DNA of 64,000 nt from CALHVR01 sp963528625. Its GTDB lineage: Bacteria > Fusobacteriota > Fusobacteriia > Fusobacteriales > Leptotrichiaceae. The notes under the pieces were generated by a model. The model saw only the letters and a program-made list of their open reading frames with translations, did not search any database and had not been told where the DNA came from. A program made the position numbers and the translations under genes. Shown here piece by piece: positions 48,149 to 56,907 of this stretch. The stretch is taken from contig CAURVQ010000002.1 in assembly GCA_963528625.1 (NCBI GenBank), positions 1 through 64,000 of the forward strand, read 5' to 3'. The number at the start of each line of letters is the position of its first letter. Within the stretch, counting starts at the first letter, position 1.

Positions 48149-48952
48149 CTACAGTCCTTCTAATTCATCGTCTGCTTCTTCAACTAAAGCATTTGTATTA
48201 CTTGGTAAAGCAATAGATTGGTGATATTTAGGGTTTAATTGAATGTATAATATTGCAATACATAATCCTAAAATTCCTAATCCTACTAAATTAAATCCTG
48301 TAAATGCTGCTACTACGAATCCTAAGAAGAAGAATGGCATTAATGCTTTTGCTTCCATCATGTTAATAACCATCGCGTATCCAACTACTACGATAAATCC
48401 TCCAGCTATTTGTAATCCTCTTGTTACAACTTCTGGAATTGAGTTTAACATTCCTTCTACAACACTTGTTCCTGCAATTAATCCAACTAAAACCGCTGGT
48501 ATTGCAACTCTTAACGCTTGTAACGCTAATCCTGCAAAGTGACACATTTCAATTCCTCTGAAATTAGCTTCTTCTGCATATTTATCTGCTTTATGTTGGA
48601 AAAATACTGTAATTGTTCTAACGAAAATCGTTAAAACTTGTCCTGCTGCTGCTATAGGTACTGCTATTGCAATTCCTTGACCTATTGGTTGTTTCCCTAC
48701 GATAACTAAAATTGCTGAAATTACACTTGCTAATGCTGCGTCTGGTGCCATTGCTGCTCCAACGTTCATCCATCCAAGTGCAATCATTTCAAGTGCTCCT
48801 CCTAAAAGAACTCCTGTTTTTACATCTCCTAAAACTAACCCTACTAAGGTACAAGCTACTAATGGACGATGAGTTTGTCTTTCATCAAGTACACTTCCCA
48901 TTCCAGTTATAGCTGCAACTAATGCTAATAAAATTAACTGTACAAAGTTCAT
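48149..48952 (-). CDS. PTS mannose-family IIC component
   Basis: IIC is the polytopic sugar-translocating subunit (267 residues). Family motifs include GALEMIALGWMNVGAAMAPD, AIVIGxQPIGQGIAIA-like hydrophobic repeats and GYAMVINMMEAKALMPFFFLGF. At least six hydrophobic stretches are present. The C-terminus is acidic (EEADDELEGL). TAGGAGGAAC precedes the ATG. It is co-transcribed with IIA, IIB and IID. Confidence 0.93.
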   Translation of the reverse strand: MNFVQLILLALVAAITGMGSVLDERQTHRPLVACTLVGLVLGDVKTGVLLGGALEMIALGWMNVGAAMAPDAALASVISAILVIVGKQPIGQGIAIAVPIAAAGQVLTIFVRTITVFFQHKADKYAEEANFRGIEMCHFAGLALQALRVAIPAVLVGLIAGTSVVEGMLNSIPEVVTRGLQIAGGFIVVVGYAMVINMMEAKALMPFFFLGFVVAAFTGFNLVGLGILGLCIAILYIQLNPKYHQSIALPSNTNALVEEADDELEGL

Positions 48953-49015
48953 GCTCTGTTCCTCCTAAAAAAATTTATATAAATTATTAATTAAAATATT
49001 AACCGATGTTAAATA

Positions 49016-49507
49016 TTAATCAAATGAAATTGAATCTAATTTTGCATTTAAGTTTTCAGCTGAAGACGATGCTAATTGTCTAATTTCAAGTTCTACTCCC
49101 ATTTCATCTAATTTTTTGAATGCCGCTAAGTCGTCTTTATTAATTGCAACTGCTTGCGAAATCATTTTATCTCCTTCGCTATAAGTCATTCCACCAACGT
49201 TTACTTTTTTGATGTCTACTCCACCTTCAATTAATCTCACTAAATCTGCAGGATTTGTAACTAATAATAATACTTTTGTTGTTGCATATTTAGGGTTTTT
49301 ATAAACCGCTATAGCTTTTTCTACTGGTATTACAAATGATTTTACTCCTTCTGGTGCAACTTGTAATAATAATGATTTTCTAATTTTATCTTCAGCAACT
49401 CCATCATTTACTGCGAAAATTGCTTCCGGTTTTGTAGCTTTTACCCATGAAGTTGCTACTTGTCCGTGTATTAATCTTGAATCTATTCTTGTTAAAACTA
49501 ATTCCAT
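49016..49507 (-). CDS. PTS mannose-family IIB component
   Basis: IIB passes phosphate from IIA to the sugar. The phospho-histidine is H14 in RIDSRLIHGQVATSW; the length of 163 is that of a free-standing IIB domain. The ATG is unusual: GGAG lies 43 bases upstream, with a 32-base hairpin between (49518-49549). Only a weak GAAAAG lies at normal distance. Folding the hairpin would put GGAG about 11 bases from the ATG. IIA precedes it by 83 bases. Separate IIA and IIB genes here contrast with the fused IIAB of the second operon. Confidence 0.93.
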   Translation of the reverse strand: MELVLTRIDSRLIHGQVATSWVKATKPEAIFAVNDGVAEDKIRKSLLLQVAPEGVKSFVIPVEKAIAVYKNPKYATTKVLLLVTNPADLVRLIEGGVDIKKVNVGGMTYSEGDKMISQAVAINKDDLAAFKKLDEMGVELEIRQLASSSAENLNAKLDSISFD

Positions 49508-49517
49508 AATTCTTTTC

Positions 49518-49549
49518 GTTATTTAAAATACATTTTGTATTTTAATAAC
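49518..49549 (-). promoter_or_regulatory. hairpin between Shine-Dalgarno and ATG of PTS IIB
   Basis: On the minus strand GTTATTAAAATAC pairs with GTATTTTAAATAAC (one bulged base), with loop AAAAT. GAAAGGAG ends one base before it and the IIB ATG begins 10 bases after it. The layout matches the dnaA leader (58009-58030). Confidence 0.65.
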
Positions 49550-49590
49550 ACTCCTTTCTCTTTTTTTGTGATTTCAATTAGAATTTAAGA

Positions 49591-50031
49591 TTATAAATCT
49601 AATTCATCTAATTCTTCGTCTGAGTCATCACTTTCTGTAAATATTTCACTAAAAATTTTAATTCCGTTTATTCCAGAATTTTTTGCCGTTTCAACTAATT
49701 CTGAAACTTTGTTTGTCTCTTCCCTCGCATCTAATACTTCTAATAACATTGGTACATTTACTCCTGTTATTACATCTGTATTTTCTGTTTCAGCAACTAT
49801 TCTACAAGCTGCATTGTAAGGACTTCCTCCAAATAAATCTACTAAAAATAGAGTTCCTTCACTTTTGTATTTTGAGATAATATTTTTATATTTCTCAATT
49901 AAATCTTCTGGACCTTCACCTGGTAAAAATGTAACGAAATCAAGTTGTTCACTTTCACCTAAAACCATTTTTGTTAAATTAACAGTTTCTTCTGACATTT
50001 TTCCATGTGTTGCAACGATTAAATTAATCAT
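49591..50031 (-). CDS. PTS mannose-family IIA component
   Basis: IIA receives phosphate from HPr. The active-site histidine is H9 in IVATHGKMSEE, and the LFLVDLFGGSPYNAA motif is typical of the fold. The length of 146 matches a single IIA domain. The C-terminus is strongly acidic. AAAGGAG sits eight bases before the ATG. It is the first gene of the IIA-IIB-IIC-IID operon, about 35 bases downstream of the predicted transcription start. Confidence 0.94.
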   Translation of the reverse strand: MINLIVATHGKMSEETVNLTKMVLGESEQLDFVTFLPGEGPEDLIEKYKNIISKYKSEGTLFLVDLFGGSPYNAACRIVAETENTDVITGVNVPMLLEVLDAREETNKVSELVETAKNSGINGIKIFSEIFTESDDSDEELDELDL

Positions 50032-50072
50032 TTTAGTTCTCCTTTCTTTGTATAAACATTTTTGTTCATTTT

Positions 50073-50101
50073 AGTATACTTATTTTTACTTTCTATGTCA
50101 A
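50073..50101 (-). promoter_or_regulatory. promoter of the first mannose-family PTS operon
   Basis: Minus strand: TTGACA (50101-50096), 17-base spacer, TATACT (50078-50073). A short AACA/TGTT inverted repeat lies at the predicted start site (50055-50066), and a 16-bp direct repeat lies just upstream (50112-50158). Confidence 0.85.
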
Positions 50102-50111
50102 TTATTTTTTA

Positions 50112-50158
50112 TTTTTTTCGTTTTTATTTTTTTGATTATTATTTTTTTTCGTTTTTAT
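50112..50158. repeat. 16-bp direct repeat upstream of the PTS promoter
   Basis: TTTTTTTCGTTTTTAT occurs at 50112-50127 and 50143-50158, 31 bases (about three helical turns) apart. On the transcribed strand it forms A-tracts next to the -35, as in UP elements or bent DNA. Confidence 0.6.
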
Positions 50159-50193
50159 AATGTTATTTTTGCTTTTTTTCATTTTTTTTCACT

Positions 50194-50223
50194 AAAAAAA
50201 GCTACTTTTTCAATTAAGTAGCT
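50194..50223 (-). terminator. terminator of ligA
   Basis: Minus strand: AGCTACTT pairs perfectly with AAGTAGCT across an 8-base loop, followed by seven T. It starts 21 bases after the ligA stop. Confidence 0.88.
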
Positions 50224-50244
50224 CATATATATATTTATTTATTT

Positions 50245-52329
50245 TTATTTCAAAAATTCACTTTCAAATTCTTCTTCACTTAAAATTTTTATTCCAAGTG
50301 TTTCAGCTTTTTCTAATTTACTTCCTGCTTTTTCACCAACAATCAAATAATCTAAATTTTTACTAATTCCAGATAAATATTCTCCGCCTTTTAAAAATAT
50401 TATCTCTTTAATTTCTTCTCTTTTATATTTTTGTAATTTACCTGTCGCTAAAAATCTTTTTCCTTTTATCGGATTGTCTTTAATTTCTATTTTTTCAACT
50501 TTTTCATTTTCAAATTTTAAACCAATTTCTTTTAATTTTTCTATTTTATTCCAATTATTTTCATCTTGCAAATAATTATAAACCGTTTCAGCTGCCTTAT
50601 TTCCAATTCCTTTCACTTTTAATAATTCATCTATTTTTTGCTCTTTTATTTTTTCAATATTTCCAAAAGTTTTTGTTAAAAGATTTGCATTAAATTTTCC
50701 TATAAATGGTATTCCTAAAGCATAAAATACTTTATTAAAATCACGATTTTTACTTTTTTCAATATTTTTCAATAAATTTTCTACACTTTTTTTACCCATT
50801 TTTTCTAAACTTTCAAGTTCTTCTCTATATTGTTCTAAATTGTAAATATCTACAACCGTTTTTATTTTACCAAGTTCAATAAATCTTTCTACAATTTTTT
50901 CCCCAAGACCTGAAATATTCATTGCGTCTCTTGAAACAAAATATTCTATTTCCCTTTTTACTTTCTCTGGACATACTGGATTATGACATTTTAAAGCTAC
51001 TTGCCCTTCTTCTTTACTAAGTTCACTATTACAAACTGGACAATTTTTAGGTATTTCTACAATTTTTTCTTTTCCATTTCTCTCATCAAAAACAACTTTT
51101 ACTACTTGTGGTATAATTTCTGCCGCTTTTTCTATAATAACATTATCTCCAATACGAATATCTTTTCTTTCAATTTCTTCAAAATTATGCAAACTTGCTC
51201 TTTTCACAACACTTCCAGAAATATTAACCGGTTCAAGTTCTGCAACAGGTGTTACAACTCCAGTCCTTCCCACTTGATAAGTTATATTATACAATTTCGT
51301 TTTCACTTGTTCTGCCGGAAACTTATATGCTATTGCCCATCTTGGACTTTTTGTTGTATATCCTAACATTTCATACAACGAAAAATCATTCACTTTTATT
51401 ACAAGTCCATCCGTTTCATAGTCTAATTTTTCTCTATCTTTATGCCATTTATCTATTGATTTTTCAAGCTTAATAAAATCATCATATTTTTCAAATATTT
51501 TTGTAGTTTTAAATCCTAAATTTTCAATAAATTTTATACTTTCTTCGTGTGATTTTACTCCATGTTTTTCTGCTTCAACTAAATAATATAAATAACAATC
51601 AAGTCCTCTTTCCTTAACTATACTACTATCAAGTTGTCTTATTGTTCCTGCTGCTGCATTTCTTGGATTTGCAAAGACATCTTCTCCTTCTTCCATTCTT
51701 TCATTATTCACTTTATTAAATTGCGATATTGGTAAAACTATTTCTCCTCTTACTTCAATAGATATATTTTCTTTTAATTTTTTAGGAATAGATTTTATTT
51801 GCATAACATTTTCCGTAACATCTTCTCCAATTTGTCCATCTCCACGTGTTACCGCTTTTATAAATTTACCATTTTCATATATTAAACTTATACTCAATCC
51901 ATCTAATTTCAATTCTAATATATACTCTAATTTTTTATCTAATCCTACAATTTTTCTACATCTTTGGTCAAAATCTTCAATTTCTCCAATATTATAAGTA
52001 TTTGATAAACTTAACATAGGTACTTTATGGATTACTTTTGAAAATTTTTCACTTGCAATTCCTCCAATTTTTTCTGTTGGAGATAATTCTTCCTTATATT
52101 TTTTTTCATATTTCTCTTTAAATTTAGGATTTTCATTTTCTATTTTTTTTAATTTTTTTATTAATATATCATATTCAATATCTGTAATTTCAGGCTTATC
52201 ATCTATATAATAAAGTTTATTATGTTTTTCTATTTCTTTTCTTAATTTTTCATAACTTTTTTCATCTATATTTTCATTATCTTTTTCTTCATTATTTTCT
52301 GTACTTTTCAAATCAAATAATCTGTTCAT
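50245..52329 (-). CDS. ligA: LigA, NAD-dependent DNA ligase
   Basis: LigA seals Okazaki nicks using NAD. The 694-residue protein has an N-terminal Ia NAD-contacting domain (KHNKLYYIDDKPEITD), catalytic lysine K141 in the KxDG motif (LELKLDGLS), TRGDGQIGEDVTEN, an OB fold (GRTGVVTPVAELEPV), a four-cysteine zinc finger (CPVCN then CHNPVC), helix-hairpin-helix repeats and a C-terminal BRCT domain (about 615-694). A short acidic N-terminal extension (about 20 residues) is unusual but in frame with the best ribosome-binding site (AAAGGA). Confidence 0.96.
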   Translation of the reverse strand: MNRLFDLKSTENNEEKDNENIDEKSYEKLRKEIEKHNKLYYIDDKPEITDIEYDILIKKLKKIENENPKFKEKYEKKYKEELSPTEKIGGIASEKFSKVIHKVPMLSLSNTYNIGEIEDFDQRCRKIVGLDKKLEYILELKLDGLSISLIYENGKFIKAVTRGDGQIGEDVTENVMQIKSIPKKLKENISIEVRGEIVLPISQFNKVNNERMEEGEDVFANPRNAAAGTIRQLDSSIVKERGLDCYLYYLVEAEKHGVKSHEESIKFIENLGFKTTKIFEKYDDFIKLEKSIDKWHKDREKLDYETDGLVIKVNDFSLYEMLGYTTKSPRWAIAYKFPAEQVKTKLYNITYQVGRTGVVTPVAELEPVNISGSVVKRASLHNFEEIERKDIRIGDNVIIEKAAEIIPQVVKVVFDERNGKEKIVEIPKNCPVCNSELSKEEGQVALKCHNPVCPEKVKREIEYFVSRDAMNISGLGEKIVERFIELGKIKTVVDIYNLEQYREELESLEKMGKKSVENLLKNIEKSKNRDFNKVFYALGIPFIGKFNANLLTKTFGNIEKIKEQKIDELLKVKGIGNKAAETVYNYLQDENNWNKIEKLKEIGLKFENEKVEKIEIKDNPIKGKRFLATGKLQKYKREEIKEIIFLKGGEYLSGISKNLDYLIVGEKAGSKLEKAETLGIKILSEEEFESEFLK

Positions 52330-52347
52330 TTTTATCCTTTTAAAATT

Positions 52348-53262
52348 TTATAAATATTTTTCTAAAATATCATTAATTTTTTTTATATCTTCGTCACTTA
52401 ATTTTTTTTGAATTTCAAAAGTAGTAACTTTTTTCCCTTTTTTTATCATTATTTTTTCGTTCCCAAAGCTATTTTCTTTCAATTTTTTAATTTCTCTCTC
52501 TATTTCGGAAACTTCCATTTTTGATAATTTTTCTATATTTTCTTTTATATTTTGAAAATTAGTTTGATTTAAGTAGTTAAAAATCGTATCTGCTTTTCTT
52601 ATATTTTTAATTTCATCTAATTTTTCTACTAATTCTTCAGGATATTTTGCTACACGCATATATCTTGCAACTGTTCTTTTAGAAATACCATATTCTTTTG
52701 CTATTTGTTCTGCTTTTTTTCCTTTATTTTTACTTTCTTTCCAAATTTTCATTGAAATTTCAAGTACAGTCAAATCTTCTCTTAAAGTATTTTCATGTAA
52801 TGATATTTTATCTAAAATTTCATAACTTGTATTTTCTGGTATTATTATTACATTGTTTGTTCCAGCAATATTAAAATTTTCTATATTTTTATATCCGTAA
52901 GAAACAGCAGACAATCGTCTAAATCCTGATAATATTTTATATTTTTCATCTTTTTTCTCTATAATATAAACTGGATTTATTATTCCTATTTCTAATATTG
53001 ATTGAGCCAAATTTTGAATTGCTTCCGTTTCTATTATTTTATCATAACTTATTTCACGATTTATAAATTCTCTATCTTCAAAATCTATTTTTTCTATTAA
53101 TTTTTCATTAATCGTTGTTATTTTAGCTCCACTTATTTTTAATATTTCTGCTCTAATATTTTCATTTTGTTCAAATTGTTTTACAAAACTTTTAGTTTTT
53201 TCTGTTGACAAATTAGAAAAAGGATTTCTAGCTTCAAAAATATTTTTTGATTTTTTTACCAT
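52348..53262 (-). CDS. Plasmid-type ParB partition protein
   Basis: This 304-residue ParB-family protein is cotranslated with ParA: its ATG overlaps the ParA stop (ATGGTAA). Instead of the canonical GERRYRA it has SGFRRLSAVSYG (about residues 113-124), and then LHENTLREDLTVLE and a helix-turn-helix (AEQIAKEYGISKRTVARYM). This resembles ParB proteins of plasmids and second replicons more than Spo0J. The Lys-rich C-terminus is probably the dimerisation domain. It lies about 4.8 kb from oriC, the position where chromosomal parAB is normally found. Confidence 0.85.
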   Translation of the reverse strand: MVKKSKNIFEARNPFSNLSTEKTKSFVKQFEQNENIRAEILKISGAKITTINEKLIEKIDFEDREFINREISYDKIIETEAIQNLAQSILEIGIINPVYIIEKKDEKYKILSGFRRLSAVSYGYKNIENFNIAGTNNVIIIPENTSYEILDKISLHENTLREDLTVLEISMKIWKESKNKGKKAEQIAKEYGISKRTVARYMRVAKYPEELVEKLDEIKNIRKADTIFNYLNQTNFQNIKENIEKLSKMEVSEIEREIKKLKENSFGNEKIMIKKGKKVTTFEIQKKLSDEDIKKINDILEKYL

Positions 53263-54026
53263 GTTAATCCTTCTCTCTCAAACATTTCATTTGCTAAAAA
53301 TTCATAATCTTTTGCACCATTTGAATAAGGAGAAAATGTAAATATATCTTGTCCATGTGCCGGAGCTTTTGCTAAATCTACATTTTGTCTAACAGTATTT
53401 TTCATTACAGTACTACTAAAATATTGTTCTAATTGTGATTTTGAATCTTTTGATAAACTTGTTCTTGTATCAAATTGTGCCAAAATTAAACCTTTTACTT
53501 CAAGTTTATTATTCAAATCTTGTTTTATTTCATTAATTGTTGAAATTAAAAGTCCTGCTCCTCTTAATTCAAAATATCCTGCTTTCAATGTAACATAAAT
53601 ACTATCAGCTGCAACTATTGCATTTATAGTTAATAAAGATAATGACGGAGATGTATCTATCATACATATATCAAAATCATTTTCTACATCATCTAATATT
53701 TTTTTTAATATACTTTCTCTACTTATTTGCGAAGCTAAAGTAGTATTTACTCTTTCACTTTCTAAATTACTCGGCACTAAATAAAAATTATCATATTGTG
53801 GTAATTTTATCATAGCTTTTTTTATATTTTTTTCACTCAAAGCATTATAAATTGTATATTCTACTTCGTTTGGATCTACTCCTAAAGCATCTGTTAAATT
53901 ACCTTGTGGATCACAGTCAACTACTAACACTTTTTTCCCTTTTTTTGCAAAATATGATGCTAAATTATAAACAGTTGTAGTTTTTGCTACTCCTCCTTTA
54001 TTGTTTGCAATTACTATTTTTCTCAT
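53256..54026 (-). CDS. parA: ParA/Soj partition ATPase
   Basis: ParA is the Walker-type ATPase that moves ParB-parS complexes over the nucleoid. The deviant Walker A KGGVAKTTT (10-18) keeps the signature lysine, DCDPQGNLTDALG follows, and CMIDTSPSLSLLT is Walker B. The length of 256 is that of a small ParA/Soj without a DNA-binding N-terminal domain. It is downstream of mnmE (52-base gap) and overlaps parB. It is the only ParA in the window, although a second ParB lies at 6.9 kb. Confidence 0.94.
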   Translation of the reverse strand: MRKIVIANNKGGVAKTTTVYNLASYFAKKGKKVLVVDCDPQGNLTDALGVDPNEVEYTIYNALSEKNIKKAMIKLPQYDNFYLVPSNLESERVNTTLASQISRESILKKILDDVENDFDICMIDTSPSLSLLTINAIVAADSIYVTLKAGYFELRGAGLLISTINEIKQDLNNKLEVKGLILAQFDTRTSLSKDSKSQLEQYFSSTVMKNTVRQNVDLAKAPAHGQDIFTFSPYSNGAKDYEFLANEMFEREGLTW

Positions 54027-54078
54027 AATATTTCTACCCAGTTTTCCCTTCTTTTTTTAGTTTAATTTTTTATTAATT

Positions 54079-55446
54079 TTATTTTCCAACACAGAAATTA
54101 CCAAAAACGTGATCTAAAATATCTTCAGATGTAATTTCTCCTGTTATTTCTGAAAGACTATCAAGTGCTTCTTTTAAATCTACAGAAATTAAATCCATTG
54201 GAAGTCCCATATCTATTGTTTCAAATATACTTTTTATTGAATCTTTTGTTTTTTCAAGTGCAGTCTTATGTCTTATATTTGTAATTATTAATTTTTCACC
54301 TGAATTTTCTACATTTTCATCTACTATAAATGAATATATTGTATCTTCCATATTTTCAATTCCTATATTATCTTTCGCCGAAATTTCCACAATATTTTCA
54401 AAATTATATTTTGAAATATCTAATTTTTTAGGTAAATCTATTTTATTTAATAATATTATTACTTTTTTATTATTTTCTTTTATTTTTTCAATTACTTCTT
54501 CATCTTCTTTTTCAAGTTCTTTTGAATTATCTAATACAAGTAATACTAAATCAGCTTTTTCTATAAATTCTTTTGATTTTTCAACTCCAATATTTTCAAC
54601 AATATCTTCCGTTTCTCTAATTCCTGCTGTATCTATTAAAACTAACGGAATTCCATTTATATTAATAATCTCCTCAATTATATCTCTCGTTGTTCCCGCA
54701 ACATGAGTTACAATAGCTCTTTCTTCTTTTAATATTGTATTTAATAAAGTTGATTTACCAACATTTGGTTTTCCTACAATAACTGTTTTTATTCCATCTT
54801 TTATTTTTTTCCCTTTATCATAAGATTCAATCAAAATATTTGCTTCTTCAAAAACTTTTTCTAAATTTTTTCTTAAATTTTCAGGAAGAGGATCGTCAAT
54901 CCCTTCTTCAGGATAATCAAGAACTACATTAACATGTGCTGTTACATCAAGTAATGCCTTTTTAAAATGTTTTATTTTTTCTTTTAAATCTCCCCTTAAC
55001 TGATCCATAGAAAGTGATATACTTTTTTCAGTTTTTCCATGTATCAAATCTATAACTGCTTCTGCTTGAGATAAATCTATTCTCCCATTCATAAACGCTC
55101 TTTTTGTAAATTCTCCCGCTTCAGCATGTCTTGCCCCTTGCCTTAACACAATTTCTAACACTTTTTCAGTTATTAAATTTCCTCCATGACAATTTATTTC
55201 CACTATATCTTCACAAGTATAAGTTTTAGGTGCTTTTAATCTTACAATCATTACCTCATCTATTATTTTTTCTCCATCATAAATAAATCCATAATTAAAT
55301 TTAGAAAAACCCAAATCATTATTTGGGCTCTTTTTTCTAAATATTTTATTTAAAATTTCAAATGATTTATCTCCTGATATTCTTACTATTCCTATTCCAC
55401 CTTCTCCTCTTGGAGTTGATATGGCAGCTATTGTATCAAATAACAT
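54079..55446 (-). CDS. mnmE: MnmE, tRNA modification GTPase
   Basis: MnmE works with MnmG on wobble uridine U34. The 455-residue protein has an N-terminal formyl-THF-binding domain (TPRGEGGIGIVRISG, CHGGNLITEKVLE), a helical domain split by the G domain (G1 GKPNVGKSTLLN near 227, G2/G3 TTRD and DTAG, G4 NKID), and the C-terminal catalytic CxGK as FGNFCVGK. GAGG lies upstream of the ATG. It forms the block rpmH-rnpA-yidC-jag-mnmE with gaps of 2-65 bases. Confidence 0.96.
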   Translation of the reverse strand: MLFDTIAAISTPRGEGGIGIVRISGDKSFEILNKIFRKKSPNNDLGFSKFNYGFIYDGEKIIDEVMIVRLKAPKTYTCEDIVEINCHGGNLITEKVLEIVLRQGARHAEAGEFTKRAFMNGRIDLSQAEAVIDLIHGKTEKSISLSMDQLRGDLKEKIKHFKKALLDVTAHVNVVLDYPEEGIDDPLPENLRKNLEKVFEEANILIESYDKGKKIKDGIKTVIVGKPNVGKSTLLNTILKEERAIVTHVAGTTRDIIEEIININGIPLVLIDTAGIRETEDIVENIGVEKSKEFIEKADLVLLVLDNSKELEKEDEEVIEKIKENNKKVIILLNKIDLPKKLDISKYNFENIVEISAKDNIGIENMEDTIYSFIVDENVENSGEKLIITNIRHKTALEKTKDSIKSIFETIDMGLPMDLISVDLKEALDSLSEITGEITSEDILDHVFGNFCVGK

Positions 55447-55470
55447 TTGTTATACCTCATTTTCTCTTTT

Positions 55471-56235
55471 TTATTCAGGTTTAATTACCAAATATCTTTT
55501 TGGTTCTTCTCCCTGACTTTCTGTTTTAAGACCTTTCATATAAGAAATTTCTTCATGTATTATTTTTCTTTCTCTAGCAGACATTGGATTTAATTTTATT
55601 AATCTACCTGTTTCTTGTACTTTTTTTCCTTGTTTTCTAGCTAAATTTCTTAATACTTTTTCTCTACTTTCTTTATAATTATTTGAATCAATAATTACTT
55701 TTATATTTTTAAATATTTTTACTGATGTTAATAGATATTCAAAACTATTTAATGTACTTCCTTTTTCACCAATTAAATATCTCATATCTTTTCCATCTAA
55801 ATTTACAATATATCTATCTCCAACTTTTTTTATATCTATTATTTTTATATCTAATTTTGAATTTACTATAAATTCTTTTATAAAACTTCTAATTTTATTA
55901 TAATTAATATTTTCATTATTTTCTTGTATATTTTTTTCTTCTTTTTTTTCAATTTTAATTGTTTTATTTTCTATTTCTTTTTTATTTTCTATCTTTTTAT
56001 CAAAATTTTTCTTTTCTTTATGCTCTATTTTTTTACTTTCAATTTTTTTATCTTTTTTATCGTTTTCTGTTACTTTTTTTACTATTTCAATTTCATAAGT
56101 TCCTTTTATATTAAAAAATAATATTTTTTTAGGTTCTTTTAATACTTTTATTTTAACAGTTTCATCAGCATCTAATGTTATGCTTCTTTTTATCATTTCT
56201 TCTAATTCATTTTTATTTTGAGCATGTAATTTCAT
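55471..56235 (-). CDS. jag: Jag/KhpB RNA-binding protein
   Basis: This 254-residue protein has an N-terminal Jag domain (about 1-55, ending in GTYEIEIVKK), a long Lys/Glu/Asn-rich low-complexity linker (about 55-110), a KH domain (DGKDMRYLIGEKGSTLNSFEYLL) and a C-terminal R3H domain (LNPMSARERKIIHEEI). KhpB dimerises with KhpA to bind RNA and affects cell division and elongation in Gram-positives. It sits between yidC and mnmE, its usual place; two bases separate it from yidC. Confidence 0.93.
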   Translation of the reverse strand: MKLHAQNKNELEEMIKRSITLDADETVKIKVLKEPKKILFFNIKGTYEIEIVKKVTENDKKDKKIESKKIEHKEKKNFDKKIENKKEIENKTIKIEKKEEKNIQENNENINYNKIRSFIKEFIVNSKLDIKIIDIKKVGDRYIVNLDGKDMRYLIGEKGSTLNSFEYLLTSVKIFKNIKVIIDSNNYKESREKVLRNLARKQGKKVQETGRLIKLNPMSARERKIIHEEISYMKGLKTESQGEEPKRYLVIKPE

Positions 56236-56237
56236 AA

Positions 56238-56888
56238 TTAATTTCTTCCTTTCAATATGAAATATTGTTGTATTACAGATAATACTCCTGAAACTAAATA
56301 ATATAGAGTTACTCCTGAAGGCATATTATAAAATATAAATAACATCATAAGTGGCATTGTATATAACATTGAACTCATAGGATTATTTTTATCTTGTGGT
56401 TGTACTCCCATCATTATTTTTTGTTGAATAAATGTTACTAAAGTATTTAAAATAGGTAATAAATTAACTGTAAATGTTCCTAATTTCATAAAATGATCTG
56501 GTTGTTTTAAATTAAACCATAAAAATGTTGCATCTGCAGGAATTGTATTTCCGACAAAAGCATAATATAAAGCAACAAAAATAGGCATTTGAATTAAAAT
56601 AGGTAAACATCCTCCCATAGGATTTACATTATTTTCTTTATATATTTCCATAGTTTTTTGATTTAATGTTTGTGGATCATCTTTATATTTTTCTCTAATT
56701 TTATCTACTTCAGGTTGTATTTCTTTCATTTTTTTCATTGATTTTTCTTGTTTTAAAGTTAATGGAAAAATTAATATTCTCATTAAAATAGTAACAATAA
56801 TTATTGCAATTCCATAATTTCCAACAATTCCATTAATAGCTTTTAATACATCTACTGCTATCATTTCTAAAAATTTTATTCTAAACAT
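56238..56888 (-). CDS. yidC: YidC/Oxa1 membrane insertase (short form)
   Basis: YidC inserts membrane proteins with or without SecYEG. The 216-residue protein has the Oxa1 core with five hydrophobic segments, the cytoplasmic hairpin (EKSMKKMKEIQPEVDKIREK) and NPMGGCLPILIQMPIFVALY. It lacks the large periplasmic domain of proteobacterial YidC although the host has an outer membrane, which is typical of Fusobacteria. Two ATGs are adjacent; GGAGG is one base from the first (56891) and four from the second (56888), so the second is preferred. No yidD gene lies between rnpA and yidC. Confidence 0.94.
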   Translation of the reverse strand: MFRIKFLEMIAVDVLKAINGIVGNYGIAIIIVTILMRILIFPLTLKQEKSMKKMKEIQPEVDKIREKYKDDPQTLNQKTMEIYKENNVNPMGGCLPILIQMPIFVALYYAFVGNTIPADATFLWFNLKQPDHFMKLGTFTVNLLPILNTLVTFIQQKIMMGVQPQDKNNPMSSMLYTMPLMMLFIFYNMPSGVTLYYLVSGVLSVIQQYFILKGRN

Positions 56889-56907
56889 CATTCCTCCGTT
56901 TATGCTT

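Noticed and set aside
51840..51860. CACGTG as a possible parS site in ligA
   Set aside because: The flanks do not match TGTTNCACGTGAAACA, and the bases encode the conserved VTRGDG motif of the ligase.
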